Shown here in pieces: positions 24,609-34,720 of a stretch of 64,000 bases of DNA (the first letter of the stretch is position 1; every line of letters starts with the position of its first letter). The DNA comes from Acidimicrobiia bacterium (GTDB lineage: Bacteria > Actinomycetota > Acidimicrobiia > Acidimicrobiales > Bin134). The stretch is from the NCBI GenBank assembly GCA_022822905.1, contig JAJDYE010000026.1:1-64000 (forward strand), in the 5' to 3' direction. The notes beneath the pieces are model-generated. The model searched no databases. It saw only the letters and a list, made by a program, of their open reading frames with translations, and was not told the origin of the DNA. Made by a program: the position numbers and the translations under genes.

Positions 24609-26156
24609 ATGTCCCTGCTGGCCCAGCACATACCCGCTGACGACCCTGATCAGATGGCGCTCACCGATCAGCAGACCACTCTGAGCTGGGCCGAGCTCGA
24701 CTTGGTGATGAACCGGGCCGCCAACCTGCTGCACTCGCTGGATTTGGGACCGGAGCGACGGCTGGCGGTGTTCGCCGAGAACTCTGCCGAAACGGTGATC
24801 GCCTACGTGGCCACCGCATTGGCCGGAGTTTCGGCGGTGCCGGTGAACTTCCACCTCACCCCCGACGAGCTGGCCTACATAGTGGAGGACTCCGCCTCAG
24901 CCCTGCTGCTGGTGGGGCCCGAGACGGCAGAGCGGGGCCTGCTGGCCGCCGAGGCAGTGTCGAAATCAACCGGCAGCCCGCCTATTGCCGTGATGGGATG
25001 GCGCTGCTCCGACCACCCCGAGGTGTCCTCCTGGGAACAGGGCCTAGCCCTGACCTCCGCCGAGCCCCCGCCCACCGACACCCCGCCGGTCCCCCACCTG
25101 TTCTACACCTCGGGCACCACCGGTCGGCCGAAAGGGGTGGACGCGCCCCCCGCTCTGTTCCGGGGCGGGGAGACAGTGGCCGAGTACTTCGCCACCTGCG
25201 CCACCCCCAACGCAGCCATCGGCACCCATCTGGTGGTGGGGCCGATGTACCACGCCGGGCCGTTCTCGGCCACCCGCAACCTCATGGGCGGCGCCCCGGT
25301 GGTGGTGATGGGCCGCTTCGACGCCGAGGCCACCCTGGCCGCCATCGAGCGCTACCAGGTGAACGCAGTGTTCATGGTGCCCACTCACTTCAGCCGCCTG
25401 CTGGCCCTGCCTGCGGAGGTGAGGGAGAAGTACAGCACCGACAGCCTGGTGTCGATTACCCACAGCGGCGCGCCCTGCCCGGTATCGGTGAAGCGGGCGA
25501 TCATCGATTGGCTCGGGCCCATCATCTCGGAGGGCTACGGCTCTACCGAGGTGGGCGGATCGTGCCACATCAACTCGGAGGACTGGCTGGCCCATCCCGG
25601 CTCGGTGGGGCAGCCGGTGCCTCCCTTCGAAGTGCTCATCGTGGACGAAGCCGGCAACGAGCTGCCGCCGGGCCAGGAGGGGCGGGTGTATTTCTTCGAC
25701 ACCAGCGGCCGGGGCATCAGCTATCGCAATGCCCCCGAGAAGACGGCGGCCGCCCACTTGCGACCGGGAGTGTTCACCCTGGGCGAGATCGGCTATGTGG
25801 ACGACGAGGGGTTCCTGTACCTCACCGACCGGTTCTCCGACATGGTGGTGTCGGGAGGGGTGAACATCTACCCCGCCGAAACCGAGCAGGTGCTGGTGGA
25901 GCACCCCGGCGTGGCCGACACCGCCTGCATCGGCGTGCCCGACGAGGAGATGGGCGAGCAGCTCAAGGCCCTAGTGGTGCCCGCCGACCCCGGCCAGCCC
26001 CCCACCGAGGCGGAGATCATCGCCTTTTGCCGCGACCGCATCGCCCACTACAAGTGCCCCCGCACGGTGGACTTCATCAGCGAAGAGCATCTAGGCCGCT
26101 CCGCCATGGGCAAGATCAACAAGCAGGCCCTGCGGGCCCCGTACTGGAAGAGCTAG
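24609..26156 (+). CDS. AMP-dependent acyl-CoA synthetase/ligase
   Basis: This 515-residue adenylate-forming enzyme has the P-loop-like YTSGTTGRPKGV, GYGSTEVGG, the hinge TDRFSDMVVSGGVNIYPAE and the C-terminal catalytic Lys in SAMGKINKQAL. It activates a carboxylic acid and loads CoA. It lies between menG and menA, so o-succinylbenzoate-CoA ligase (MenE) is possible. The length and sequence resemble fatty or alicyclic acid-CoA ligases more. The substrate is left open. Confidence 0.87.
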   Translation: MSLLAQHIPADDPDQMALTDQQTTLSWAELDLVMNRAANLLHSLDLGPERRLAVFAENSAETVIAYVATALAGVSAVPVNFHLTPDELAYIVEDSASALLLVGPETAERGLLAAEAVSKSTGSPPIAVMGWRCSDHPEVSSWEQGLALTSAEPPPTDTPPVPHLFYTSGTTGRPKGVDAPPALFRGGETVAEYFATCATPNAAIGTHLVVGPMYHAGPFSATRNLMGGAPVVVMGRFDAEATLAAIERYQVNAVFMVPTHFSRLLALPAEVREKYSTDSLVSITHSGAPCPVSVKRAIIDWLGPIISEGYGSTEVGGSCHINSEDWLAHPGSVGQPVPPFEVLIVDEAGNELPPGQEGRVYFFDTSGRGISYRNAPEKTAAAHLRPGVFTLGEIGYVDDEGFLYLTDRFSDMVVSGGVNIYPAETEQVLVEHPGVADTACIGVPDEEMGEQLKALVVPADPGQPPTEAEIIAFCRDRIAHYKCPRTVDFISEEHLGRSAMGKINKQALRAPYWKS

Positions 26157-26167
26157 GCCGCTGGGAA

Positions 26168-27016
26168 CTAGGCCGAAACGGCCAGGGCAATCGTCAACAG
26201 CGCGCCGAACAGCAGGTGCAGGCGGGCGGTCTGGTTGAGCAGGGGGGCTTTGGGCAACGAAGACAGTGCCATCCACAGAGCGGGAACAGCCAGCGCCATC
26301 GAAGCCAGCGTCAGCGGCGCCCACGGAACAGTCACCGACATAGTGAGGCCCACCGCCAGGGCCGCCACCACCAGGACGACGTAGAACCAGGCGGCCCGCC
26401 GGTCGCCCAGGCGCACCGCCAGGGTCATCTTGCCCGCAGCCCGGTCTTGAGCGATGTCCCGCAGGTTGTTGGCCACCAGCAGCGCCGAGGCCAAAAGGCC
26501 CACCGGCACCGCGGCCACCACGGCCAACGCGGTGATTTCCTCGGTCTGCACGAAGGCCGTGCCCGCGGTGGCCACCAGGCCGAAGAACACGAACACCGCC
26601 ACCTCTCCCAAACCGGCATAGCCGTAGGGCCGCTTTCCTCCGGTGTAGAACCAGGCGGCAATGATGCAGGCCAGACCCACCGCGATCAGCCACGGCGCAA
26701 CCGCAATGGCCAGCACCAGGCCGGCCGCCGCCGCCACTGCAAAGGCGCCGAACGCGGCCCAGCGCACCGCAGCCGGCGCCACCATGCCGCCGCCCACCAG
26801 CCGGGCCGGGCCCACTCGGCTGGCATCGGTGCCCCGAATCCCGTCGGAATAGTCGTTGGCGTAGTTCACCCCCACTTGGAGGGCCACCGCCACCACCAGT
26901 GCCACCGCGGCCCGCCACCACACCACGTCGGGAGCGACCGCCGCGGTGCCCACCGCCACCGGCACCACCGCGGCGGGAAGCGTCCGGGGCCGAGCCCCCT
27001 GTATCCAGAGCCTCAT
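26168..27016 (-). CDS. menA: 1,4-dihydroxy-2-naphthoate polyprenyltransferase
   Basis: MenA is a membrane prenyltransferase of the UbiA superfamily that makes demethylmenaquinone. It has several hydrophobic helices and the first Asp-rich motif [14 protein letters not shown]. The second conserved region is [18 protein letters not shown] 27016 ([20 protein letters not shown]) gives 282 residues, near the family norm. Confidence 0.91.
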   Translation of the reverse strand: MRLWIQGARPRTLPAAVVPVAVGTAAVAPDVVWWRAAVALVVAVALQVGVNYANDYSDGIRGTDASRVGPARLVGGGMVAPAAVRWAAFGAFAVAAAAGLVLAIAVAPWLIAVGLACIIAAWFYTGGKRPYGYAGLGEVAVFVFFGLVATAGTAFVQTEEITALAVVAAVPVGLLASALLVANNLRDIAQDRAAGKMTLAVRLGDRRAAWFYVVLVVAALAVGLTMSVTVPWAPLTLASMALAVPALWMALSSLPKAPLLNQTARLHLLFGALLTIALAVSA

Positions 27017-27071
27017 CGAAGCATCATCCCACAAGTCTTGCCCATCGCCGGAGTTCGTTAGTGTCGGAGCC

Positions 27072-29066
27072 ATGAACCGCCTGGGCGCTGAGACCAGCCC
27101 CTACCTCCGCCAGCACGCCGACAACCCGGTGGACTGGTACCCGTGGGGCGAGGAGGCCTTCGCTGCCGCCCGAGCCGACGACAAGCCCATCTTGTTATCG
27201 GTGGGCTATTCGGCCTGCCACTGGTGCCATGTCATGGCCCACGAGTCGTTCGAAGACCCCGAGACAGCCAAGGTGATGAACGAGCTGTTCGTGAACGTCA
27301 AGGTGGACCGGGAAGAGCGCCCCGACGTGGACACCATCTACATGGAGGCCGTCCAAGCCCTCACCGGTCGGGGCGGATGGCCTATGACCGTGTTCATGAC
27401 CCCCGACGGCCGCCCGTTCCACGGAGGCACCTACTACCCCAGGGTCAGCCGGGGCCAGATGCCGTCGTTCACCGAGATCATGCACCGCATCCAAGATGTG
27501 TGGGACAACCGCCGCCAAGATGTCAACGACCAGGCCGACCAGCTCACCCAGTCGCTCAATCGCACCGCGCTCATCCAGCCCGATCCTCAGCGGGCCGCCC
27601 CCGGAGCTGGCTCGGAAGCCCTCGACCAGGCCACCGCCGCCCTGCGCCAGCAGTACGACGCGGCGTGGGGTGGCTTCGGCGGGGCCCCCAAGTTCCCCCA
27701 GACCATGAGCCAAGAGGTGCTGTTGCGCTCCTACCTCCACAGCGGCGACCAAGACGTGCTCAACATGGTGATCAACTCGCTCGACGCCATGGCCTCGGGG
27801 GGGATCTACGACCACCTGGGCGGCGGCTTCAGCCGCTACTCGGTGGACGCCCAGTGGATCGTGCCCCATTTCGAGAAGATGCTGTACGACAACGCCCTGT
27901 TCGCCCGCCTGTATCTGCACGCCTGGCAAGTGACCGGCCGGCCCCGCTTCCGCCAGGTGCTGAACGAGACGATCGGCTTCGTGCTGCGAGACCTGCGCCA
28001 CGACAGCGGCGGCTTCTACTCCGCCCTCGACGCCGACTCCGAGGGCGAGGAGGGCCGGTACTACGTGTGGACCCCCGATCAGATCACCTCGGTGCTGGGC
28101 GACGACGCCGCCGAATTCATGGCCTGGTTCGGGGTGACCGAGGCCGGCAACTTCGAGGGCCACAACATCTTGTGGCGCCCGGTGCGGGGTGATCTGCTGC
28201 GGCCGGCAGGCGTGGAGCTGAGCCGGGAGCGGCTGCTGTCGGCCCGCAGCCTGCGCATTCCGCCCGGTCTGGACGACAAGGTGCTGCTGGAATGGAACGG
28301 CCTCATGCTGGCCGCGCTGGCCGAGGCCGCGGCGGCCACCGGCAACCAGCAGTGGATGGAGGCGGCCATCAAGAACGGCGGTTTCCTGCTCGACTGGCTG
28401 CGCCGCCCCGACGGCCGCTGGCTGCGCTCCTGGCAGGCAGGCGACGGCAGCCGCCCCGCCCAGGCCCGCCACCTGGCCTACGCCGCCGACTACGCCGCAG
28501 TGGCCGATGCCTTCACCCGCCTAGGCGAGGCCTCCGGCCAAGCCCGCTGGATCGACGAGGCCGTCCAAACCGCCAATGGAATGCTGGAGCTGTTCTGGGA
28601 CCACGAGCGGGGCGGGCTGTTCACCACCGGATCGGATGCCGAGGAGCTGATCTGCCGCCCCAAGGAGATCACCGACAACGCCGTCCCCTCGGCCAACAGC
28701 GCCGCCGCGGTGGCCCTGCTAAGGCTGGGCACCCTCACCGGCCAGAACCACTATCTAGACCGAGCCCAAGACATCCTGGCGCTGCTGGGCGAGGTGGCCG
28801 CCAACCACCCCAGCGGCTTCGGCCACCTGCTGGAGGCCGTAGACATGAACGCCACCGGACTCACCGAGGTGGTGATCGGCGGCGACCGCCCCGATCTGGT
28901 GGACGCCGTACGAGATGACTACCGGCCCAACACCGTGTTGGCCTGGGGCGAACCCTACGATTCCCCCCTCTGGGAGGGCCGCACTGAGGAATTGGCCTAC
29001 GTCTGTCATGGCTACACCTGCGAGGCCCCCGCCGACAGCAAAGACGAGCTTCTGTCTCGTTTGTAG
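27072..29066 (+). CDS. DUF255 thioredoxin-fold protein (YyaL/SSP411-like)
   Basis: The 664-residue protein begins [24 protein letters not shown], the hallmark of this family. A thioredoxin-like domain with SACHWCHVM follows, in place of a CXXC redox site. The remainder resembles an (alpha/alpha)6 toroid of the N-acylglucosamine epimerase/cellobiose epimerase type ([28 protein letters not shown]). The biochemical role is not established. ATG 27072 is chosen. Confidence 0.9.
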   Translation: MNRLGAETSPYLRQHADNPVDWYPWGEEAFAAARADDKPILLSVGYSACHWCHVMAHESFEDPETAKVMNELFVNVKVDREERPDVDTIYMEAVQALTGRGGWPMTVFMTPDGRPFHGGTYYPRVSRGQMPSFTEIMHRIQDVWDNRRQDVNDQADQLTQSLNRTALIQPDPQRAAPGAGSEALDQATAALRQQYDAAWGGFGGAPKFPQTMSQEVLLRSYLHSGDQDVLNMVINSLDAMASGGIYDHLGGGFSRYSVDAQWIVPHFEKMLYDNALFARLYLHAWQVTGRPRFRQVLNETIGFVLRDLRHDSGGFYSALDADSEGEEGRYYVWTPDQITSVLGDDAAEFMAWFGVTEAGNFEGHNILWRPVRGDLLRPAGVELSRERLLSARSLRIPPGLDDKVLLEWNGLMLAALAEAAAATGNQQWMEAAIKNGGFLLDWLRRPDGRWLRSWQAGDGSRPAQARHLAYAADYAAVADAFTRLGEASGQARWIDEAVQTANGMLELFWDHERGGLFTTGSDAEELICRPKEITDNAVPSANSAAAVALLRLGTLTGQNHYLDRAQDILALLGEVAANHPSGFGHLLEAVDMNATGLTEVVIGGDRPDLVDAVRDDYRPNTVLAWGEPYDSPLWEGRTEELAYVCHGYTCEAPADSKDELLSRL

Positions 29067-29174
29067 TGAAAATGTGCCGTACGACCCCAGGGGTTCACCA
29101 GAGGGACCCCAGCCTGGGATAAGCTACGGGGCCGCGAACGGAATGTCGCGCGGACCGCGATCATGGAGGGCAGC

Positions 29175-32100
29175 ATGTCCAACGGCACCAGCAAACCGAG
29201 GCGGGCAATGCAGTTGGGCAGTGCATTGATTGCAGTAGTCGCACTGTTGGTCAGCATCACCGCGATCGCGTCTGCTCAAACCGCACAATCGCGCTACTAC
29301 TCCGGGGTAATCACGGGTCCCGACTTCTGCATCAACAACAGCTTGGGCGGCCCCAGGACCTACCCATTCGATAGCCCTCCCCGAGACGGGATTGCTGATA
29401 TTTGCTCGCTGCCCACCACCCGCCGAGCCACCATCGCCCGCCAGAATGCGATGGAGCTCTTGGCTCTCGACTTTGTCCCCCGTTTCGGACAGCTGTACGC
29501 CTACGAGTGCACTGACGTCGCTGCATCCTATGGAGAACCCGAAAAGGAAGCCGCGGACGAATGCGCCGCCCCCCGAGCCGCCGATGCGGCCGGACAGCCC
29601 ACTCCCCCCGTGCCGGCCTCCCGCGTCTCCCCGGCCCTCGCCACCACATGGCCTAGCGGCTTCTTCTCTGGGCCTGTAGTCACCAGCTCTACCTTCTGCC
29701 TGAATCGGAGCCTCGGCGGCCCGGTCACATACCCGCTCGACGTCAACGGCGACGACGTGGCCGACATTTGCTCGCTGCCCACCACCCGCCGAGCCACCAT
29801 CGCCCGCCAAAACGCTTTGGAGCAGCTCGCCCGCGAGCGCGACATCCTCTTCGATGCCCTGTTGGCCAGCGAATGCGCCCGACTCATCGATACCAGCTTC
29901 GGCGAGACCGCCGCCGAGGCCAGAGACGAATGCGCCATCATCGAATCCGACACCGGAAGACCCCTCCCCGGCGACGAAGATGAAGATGAAGAAGACACCG
30001 GAGGGACTGGAGGCACCGGCGAGACCGGTGATGATACCGATGATGATGACACCGGCACCCCCACCCGACCCACCGGCCCCACCCAAAGCGTCACCGCCCC
30101 CACCGCCACCAACCCCGGCACCTACAGCAAGCGAGCCGCCCAAGACCTGCTCTTGGCTCCCAGCGATCGCGGAATAGTGGCGAGTTGGGATCCGGTCACC
30201 GCCGATGATGACCCCGACGATTCGGACAGCGATCCATACGACGCCAACGACGTGTTCGAGTTCATCGTGCAGTACAGCACCAGTAGAAGCATGTCGAACA
30301 GCAAGCAGCTCAAGCTCAACCTCAACACTGATGGCTCGGTCTCGAATACCCAACCCGACAATTGCGGCACAGAGAGCGCCGACCATTCCGAGTACCAATG
30401 CCCGATTACCCAGTTGCGTACCAACACCGACTACTACGTGCGGGTCTTGGCCAATCGAGGTCTAGGCAACTCCACAGGGTCGGGTAACAGTGCCACCCGC
30501 GATTACTGGACTCCCATCCTGGCAATCAGGACGGGGATCGCCGGTCCGCCGAGATGGGTCGACCAGGACGCAGAAGAGCGTGGAGTTCAAGGGCTGGTCA
30601 GTCAGGAATACGGCGAGATAACTGCCTATTGGGCTCACCCAGCCGAAGGCAATAGCGCCATCCTCAACTACACCATCCAGTGGGGCACCAGCAACAGCTT
30701 CGCCAACAACTGCGATACCAGCAACAACTGCGAGCAGAAGAGAGTCCCGTCTTCGGACACGGAAACCACCATCACTGGACTGACCAACAAGCGCACCTAC
30801 TACGTGAGGATTCAGGGGGCCACGTCGAATGGCCCTGGCACATGGTCACTCACCCAGAGGCTCCCCTTGACCAGCGACCTGAAAGATCCCGGCGCGCCGA
30901 CCAATGTCCGGCTCACTACCGTTTCACCTGGCACCTCCCTGCAGGTGGATTGGAATGCGCCGCTCATCAATGACAACGACCCAGCGGCAACCGGTTACCG
31001 GGTCCAATGGCGCAACGTGAGCGACAATGAGAACTGGTCCGCATCCAGACGGCAGTCACCGGCTATCGCCGCTGGCACTACGACCTACACCATCACCGGT
31101 CTAAGCGGCTTGGATGTTTACGAAGTACGGGTTCTGGCCATCAACGACAGGGTGGGCGGACCGTGGTCTTCTACAACCAGGATCACCCTGGGAGTCGCAG
31201 GAGCGCCCTTCAACCTCATGGTCGTGCCGGGCGGCGACACCATCGCTGTGAACTGGACCAACCCAACCAGCTCACCAGCGGTTGACGACATCGTCATTCA
31301 GTGGGATACCAGTCGCGGCTTCGCTGCCAATTGCGCAGCCGATTCCTCTTGCGCTCAGCAAACTCTGGCATCCAGCGCAACCACCTTCACCACGCCAAGG
31401 TTGAGCACCAACACTGTCTATTACATACGGCTGCGCTCGATAAACGACAACGGGCCCGGCCCGTGGTCGGAAATTGTCTCCTCCGAACCCGGCACGCTGA
31501 TCGCTCCGACCGGCGTTACCGCCGCTGAGGACAACCAAGGCACAGCGGAAGATCCCACCAACATCAGGAACTTGGACTTGAGTTGGACTTACGCCGAGGA
31601 ATCCGGCAAGCCCCAATTGCGTGGTTTCGCCATTCGGTGGCGTCGAGTAGGGACAACGAGCTGGGGTTCTACCCGGACCATTTCGCTGGCTCAAGCTGGC
31701 TGCCCGGCGACAAACGACGACAACACGCCTAATACGGACTATCCCTACTGCTCGACCTTCACGTACGAGCTCACCGGATTGACGACTGGCGTAGCCCATG
31801 AGGTTCAGGTCTTGTCCCGGAACGACTACGGCAACGGCCCGTGGTTCGTTACCCCTGATGATGACCCAATAACAGACGCTTCGAATGTAGCCATACCGGG
31901 AGCGAGCTTCATTCCCACAGGCGTTGCCGCCTTGACTAATGACACCGACAGCAGCAGTCGGCCAACTATCAATGTGACGTGGGGTGCGCCCAGCGGTTCG
32001 TTGACTGTCACCAGTTATCACGTGCAATGGCGCTCGTGCGGCACAAGCGGATACAGCTGTAGCGGATGGGGCACGAGTAGCACAGTGGCTCAAGACGCCA

Positions 32101-32309
32101 GCCCTCTAAAGGCGCTGTTCCCAGCGACAAGCTTGAGGGATGGCATTTACTACCAGGCTCGCGTAAGGGCAAACGGTGCCAGTTCCAGCGGCGGCAGCAG
32201 TGCCTACGCTGAGTCAGATCGGTACCCAGTGACCATCGACGACAATGACACGCCAAGCGACCGAACAGACGACACGGTAACTCTCGGTACCCCAATCACG
32301 AACCCGTAA
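29175..32309 (+). CDS. large secreted protein with duplicated Cys/Asp modules and six fibronectin type III domains
   Basis: The 1044-residue protein has a signal peptide (LIAVVALLVSITAIASA). Two related modules follow at about residues 35-130 and 165-255, each with FC-N-SLGGP-TYP, an Asp-rich loop and ADICSLPTTRRATIARQNA. The loop DVNGDDVAD resembles a calcium-binding DxNxDxxxD loop. A low-complexity acidic linker (DEDEDEEDTGGTGG) follows. Six FN3-like domains (about 315-1040) have YYVR and W core residues. There is no C-terminal anchor. ATG 29175 is preferred over 29163 because it has GGAGGG 4 bp upstream. Role unknown; secreted adhesion or binding is inferred. Confidence 0.85.
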   Translation: MSNGTSKPRRAMQLGSALIAVVALLVSITAIASAQTAQSRYYSGVITGPDFCINNSLGGPRTYPFDSPPRDGIADICSLPTTRRATIARQNAMELLALDFVPRFGQLYAYECTDVAASYGEPEKEAADECAAPRAADAAGQPTPPVPASRVSPALATTWPSGFFSGPVVTSSTFCLNRSLGGPVTYPLDVNGDDVADICSLPTTRRATIARQNALEQLARERDILFDALLASECARLIDTSFGETAAEARDECAIIESDTGRPLPGDEDEDEEDTGGTGGTGETGDDTDDDDTGTPTRPTGPTQSVTAPTATNPGTYSKRAAQDLLLAPSDRGIVASWDPVTADDDPDDSDSDPYDANDVFEFIVQYSTSRSMSNSKQLKLNLNTDGSVSNTQPDNCGTESADHSEYQCPITQLRTNTDYYVRVLANRGLGNSTGSGNSATRDYWTPILAIRTGIAGPPRWVDQDAEERGVQGLVSQEYGEITAYWAHPAEGNSAILNYTIQWGTSNSFANNCDTSNNCEQKRVPSSDTETTITGLTNKRTYYVRIQGATSNGPGTWSLTQRLPLTSDLKDPGAPTNVRLTTVSPGTSLQVDWNAPLINDNDPAATGYRVQWRNVSDNENWSASRRQSPAIAAGTTTYTITGLSGLDVYEVRVLAINDRVGGPWSSTTRITLGVAGAPFNLMVVPGGDTIAVNWTNPTSSPAVDDIVIQWDTSRGFAANCAADSSCAQQTLASSATTFTTPRLSTNTVYYIRLRSINDNGPGPWSEIVSSEPGTLIAPTGVTAAEDNQGTAEDPTNIRNLDLSWTYAEESGKPQLRGFAIRWRRVGTTSWGSTRTISLAQAGCPATNDDNTPNTDYPYCSTFTYELTGLTTGVAHEVQVLSRNDYGNGPWFVTPDDDPITDASNVAIPGASFIPTGVAALTNDTDSSSRPTINVTWGAPSGSLTVTSYHVQWRSCGTSGYSCSGWGTSSTVAQDASPLKALFPATSLRDGIYYQARVRANGASSSGGSSAYAESDRYPVTIDDNDTPSDRTDDTVTLGTPITNP

Positions 32310-32497
32310 GGTCATCTTTGAAATCCGTGTGGGCAGCGGGATAGACCGTGAGGCAGTTGAACTAGGCGGTGCGGTGGGTGGCCCGGCTCAGGGCGCCCGC
32401 CGCCCGCAGTTCATCGAGGACGGCGGGCTGGGCCGGGACAGGACCCGCCGCCCCGCCGGACAAGCGCTAACCACCGCGGGGTCGCGTGCAGGGACGG
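32310..32497. other. 188-bp intergenic region between convergent genes
   Basis: This is the longest gene-free stretch in the middle of the window. Apart from the inverted repeat at 32421-32450, I see no RNA gene, ORF or promoter in it. Confidence 0.6.
32421..32450. terminator. GC-rich inverted repeat between convergent genes
   Basis: CGGCGGG and CCCGCCG are perfect 7-bp arms with a 16-nt loop, between the FN3 gene and the NifU-like gene. No T-tract follows, so terminator function is uncertain. Confidence 0.3.
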
Positions 32498-32746
32498 CTA
32501 GTCAGTTTCGCGGGGGTCGTCGATGGTGACGGCGCTTACCTCGGTGAGGCGGGTGCTGACCATGTCGAGGGCGATTTGCTCTAGGAACTCTTTGGGCATG
32601 ACGCACTCGCGGCATTCGGCGCCTTCAAGGATTAGGCGGAGAACCACGGTGTTGCCGGTGGCCGATACGAGTTCTACGTCGCCGCCGTCTAGGGCTACCA
32701 GGGCCCTCATTTCGCCGACAGCTTCGTCTAATAGGGCTTGATCCAT
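32498..32746 (-). CDS. NifU-like C-terminal-domain protein
   Basis: The 82-residue protein has the NifU C-terminal pattern MRALVALDGGDVELVSATGN followed by a two-Cys motif, ECRECVMPKEF. In NifU/NfuA the CXXC pair holds a transient 4Fe-4S cluster. Here the pair is also spaced by two residues (CREC). It could supply a cluster to an enzyme of the neighbouring cluster. The SDR stop lies 12 bp upstream. Confidence 0.75.
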   Translation of the reverse strand: MDQALLDEAVGEMRALVALDGGDVELVSATGNTVVLRLILEGAECRECVMPKEFLEQIALDMVSTRLTEVSAVTIDDPRETD

Positions 32747-32758
32747 CTCGAATTGCTC

Positions 32759-33562
32759 CTAACCGGTGTCTTGGCCGAGGTTGGGTGGCCGAGTTCGGGA
32801 CAGGAAGGCGCCGGCGTCGGCCAGGATTAGCTGGCCGGTGGTGCAGCGGGCCAGGTCGGAGGCCAGGTAGACCGAAAGGCGCCCCAGTTCTTCGGGCAGG
32901 GTCTCCCGGCGAAGCGGGGTGGCGGCCACGATGGCTTCGTAGTGTTCGGGAGAAAATGCTTCCCTTATCAATTCAGTGGGGGTGGTGCCGGGGGCGATGG
33001 CATTGACTCGGATGTTGTGGGGGCCGAGCTCGACCGCCATGGACCACGTGAGGTGGTTGATAGCGGCCTTGGCCGCGGCGTAGCTCGACATCATGGGCGA
33101 AGGCCGGGTGGTCTCACCCGAGCTCACGTTGATGATCACCCCGCCGCCCTGTTCCATCATCACCAGAGCTTCGGCCCGGCCACACAACGCGGTCAGCACC
33201 AGATTCTGGTCTACAAGATCCCGCCAGAATTCTCCGTCCATGTCCACAAACCGAGTTGGGGATCGACCGGCCATCATGCCGACGTTGTTGACGGCAATGT
33301 CCAGGCTCCCGCCCCAGGCCACCACATCGCCCACCAGGGCCTCAATGGCGGCGTCATCTCGCAGATCAGCGGCAAAGGCCCGGGCCGTGCCCCCTTCATC
33401 GGCAATTTGGGCCACGGTTTCCTCGGCATTCTCGCCCCGGATGTCGTTCACCGCTACCGCAGCGCCGGCCCGACCCATCCACCGGGCGATCTCCCGGCCG
33501 ATGCCTGCTCCCGCCCCGGTTACCAGCGCAACCTTGCCGGAGTGGTCGATCTCTACGGTCAT
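32759..33562 (-). CDS. short-chain dehydrogenase/reductase
   Basis: This 267-residue SDR has the cofactor motif TGAGAGIGREIA, NNVG in place of NNAG, catalytic Ser in INVSSGE, and YAAAK for Tyr/Lys. The LADAGAF C-terminus is typical. ATG 33562 (MTVEIDHSGKVALVTG) is chosen; the longer ORF track version adds an unlikely N-terminus. It is part of a catabolic-looking gene run; substrate unknown. Confidence 0.88.
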   Translation of the reverse strand: MTVEIDHSGKVALVTGAGAGIGREIARWMGRAGAAVAVNDIRGENAEETVAQIADEGGTARAFAADLRDDAAIEALVGDVVAWGGSLDIAVNNVGMMAGRSPTRFVDMDGEFWRDLVDQNLVLTALCGRAEALVMMEQGGGVIINVSSGETTRPSPMMSSYAAAKAAINHLTWSMAVELGPHNIRVNAIAPGTTPTELIREAFSPEHYEAIVAATPLRRETLPEELGRLSVYLASDLARCTTGQLILADAGAFLSRTRPPNLGQDTG

Positions 33563-33615
33563 CGCCTCAATACCGCCGTCAGCTGCTCGATCTCGACGCT
33601 CATTTCGCGGTTGCG

Positions 33616-34683
33616 CTAGCCGTGCCGGAGTCCAACCCGCACCGCGTCGTGGTCGGCGGTGCGCTGGAGCAGGGCCATGGCTTGGTCGATCTGGTCGAGG
33701 CCGAACACCTCGCCCAGAAGCGGCCCCGTGGGGAACTCTCCGCTGTTCAATATGTCCACCGCTTCTCGCATGGAGCTCGGAGTGGAACCGCTGCCGCCCT
33801 GGACCGTGAGGCCCTTGAGCACGATCAGGTCGGTGATCATCTCCACTGGTGCAAGGTTCTTCAATCCGGCCAGCTGCACCTTGCCCCCTTGGCGGACCAG
33901 GCTCAGACACAGAGGCACGGTGACAGTGGTATCGGCCAGGTCTACGGCCATGTCGGCCATGGCCCCACCGGTGATCTCGGCCACAAACGCCACCAGGTCG
34001 GTGGCGGTGACATCGACGGTTACATCGGCGCCCACCTCGCGGGCCACCTTTAGGCGCAGGGAGTCGGCTTCGGTACCGGTGACGATTACCGTCTCCGCGC
34101 CCCGGCGCTTGGCCTCCGCGGCGTACACCAGCCCCATGTGGCCCGGACCCTGCACCACCACGGTCTCACCCTCGCCCACGGGCATCCGGCTGAACCAGTT
34201 GCACACGTTGGCCAGGGGCTCGAACAGGGTCAGCTCGGCGGCATCGATGTCGTCGGTCAGCTTCACCAGATGGGTGTTGGGCAACACGCCCATGTACTCC
34301 CCGTAGCCGCCCCACAGCCCGTGGCCGTCTTCGAGGCCCATCGTGTAGCCGTACACCTCGCCCAGGCCAAAGGGATTGTTCTCCGTAACCGGGGCCCGCA
34401 CAACAAGGTCCACCGCCACCCGGTCGCCCACCGCCACGCCCAGGTTGGCATCGTCGGCCAGGGCATGAACCCGGCCCACGATCTCATGGCCGGGAACCAG
34501 CGGCGACTTCTCTCCGGGGACGTGCTGGTGGCCGTGGAGCTGGGCCACGTCGCTGCCGCACATGCCCACGGCCTCCACCTTGAGCACCCCGCCACCAGCC
34601 GGCGGCTCGGGCACTGGGAAGTCGTCCCTCAGTTGGAAGGTGCCGTCGCCGTTGAAGACAACGCCCCGACAAGTGCTGCTCAT
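33616..34683 (-). CDS. zinc-binding dehydrogenase (MDR superfamily)
   Basis: The 355-residue enzyme has catalytic zinc ligands in GMCGSDVAQLHG and VPGHEIVG and the nucleotide-binding motif VVQGPGHMGLVYAAEAKRRGA. The structural four-Cys zinc lobe is missing, which distinguishes it from the dehydrogenase at 19266. Sorbitol- or threonine-dehydrogenase-like enzymes are similar. It lies 37 bp after the thiolase gene and 53 bp before the SDR gene. Confidence 0.86.
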   Translation of the reverse strand: MSSTCRGVVFNGDGTFQLRDDFPVPEPPAGGGVLKVEAVGMCGSDVAQLHGHQHVPGEKSPLVPGHEIVGRVHALADDANLGVAVGDRVAVDLVVRAPVTENNPFGLGEVYGYTMGLEDGHGLWGGYGEYMGVLPNTHLVKLTDDIDAAELTLFEPLANVCNWFSRMPVGEGETVVVQGPGHMGLVYAAEAKRRGAETVIVTGTEADSLRLKVAREVGADVTVDVTATDLVAFVAEITGGAMADMAVDLADTTVTVPLCLSLVRQGGKVQLAGLKNLAPVEMITDLIVLKGLTVQGGSGSTPSSMREAVDILNSGEFPTGPLLGEVFGLDQIDQAMALLQRTADHDAVRVGLRHG

Positions 34684-34720
34684 GATCGCGGTCTCCTCTC
34701 GGGGTTTGAGGTCAGCCAGT

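Noticed and set aside
24998-27061. 687-residue plus-strand ORF over the acyl-CoA ligase and menA
   Set aside because: Runs in a different frame of the ligase and antisense to menA; Arg/Gly-rich shadow.
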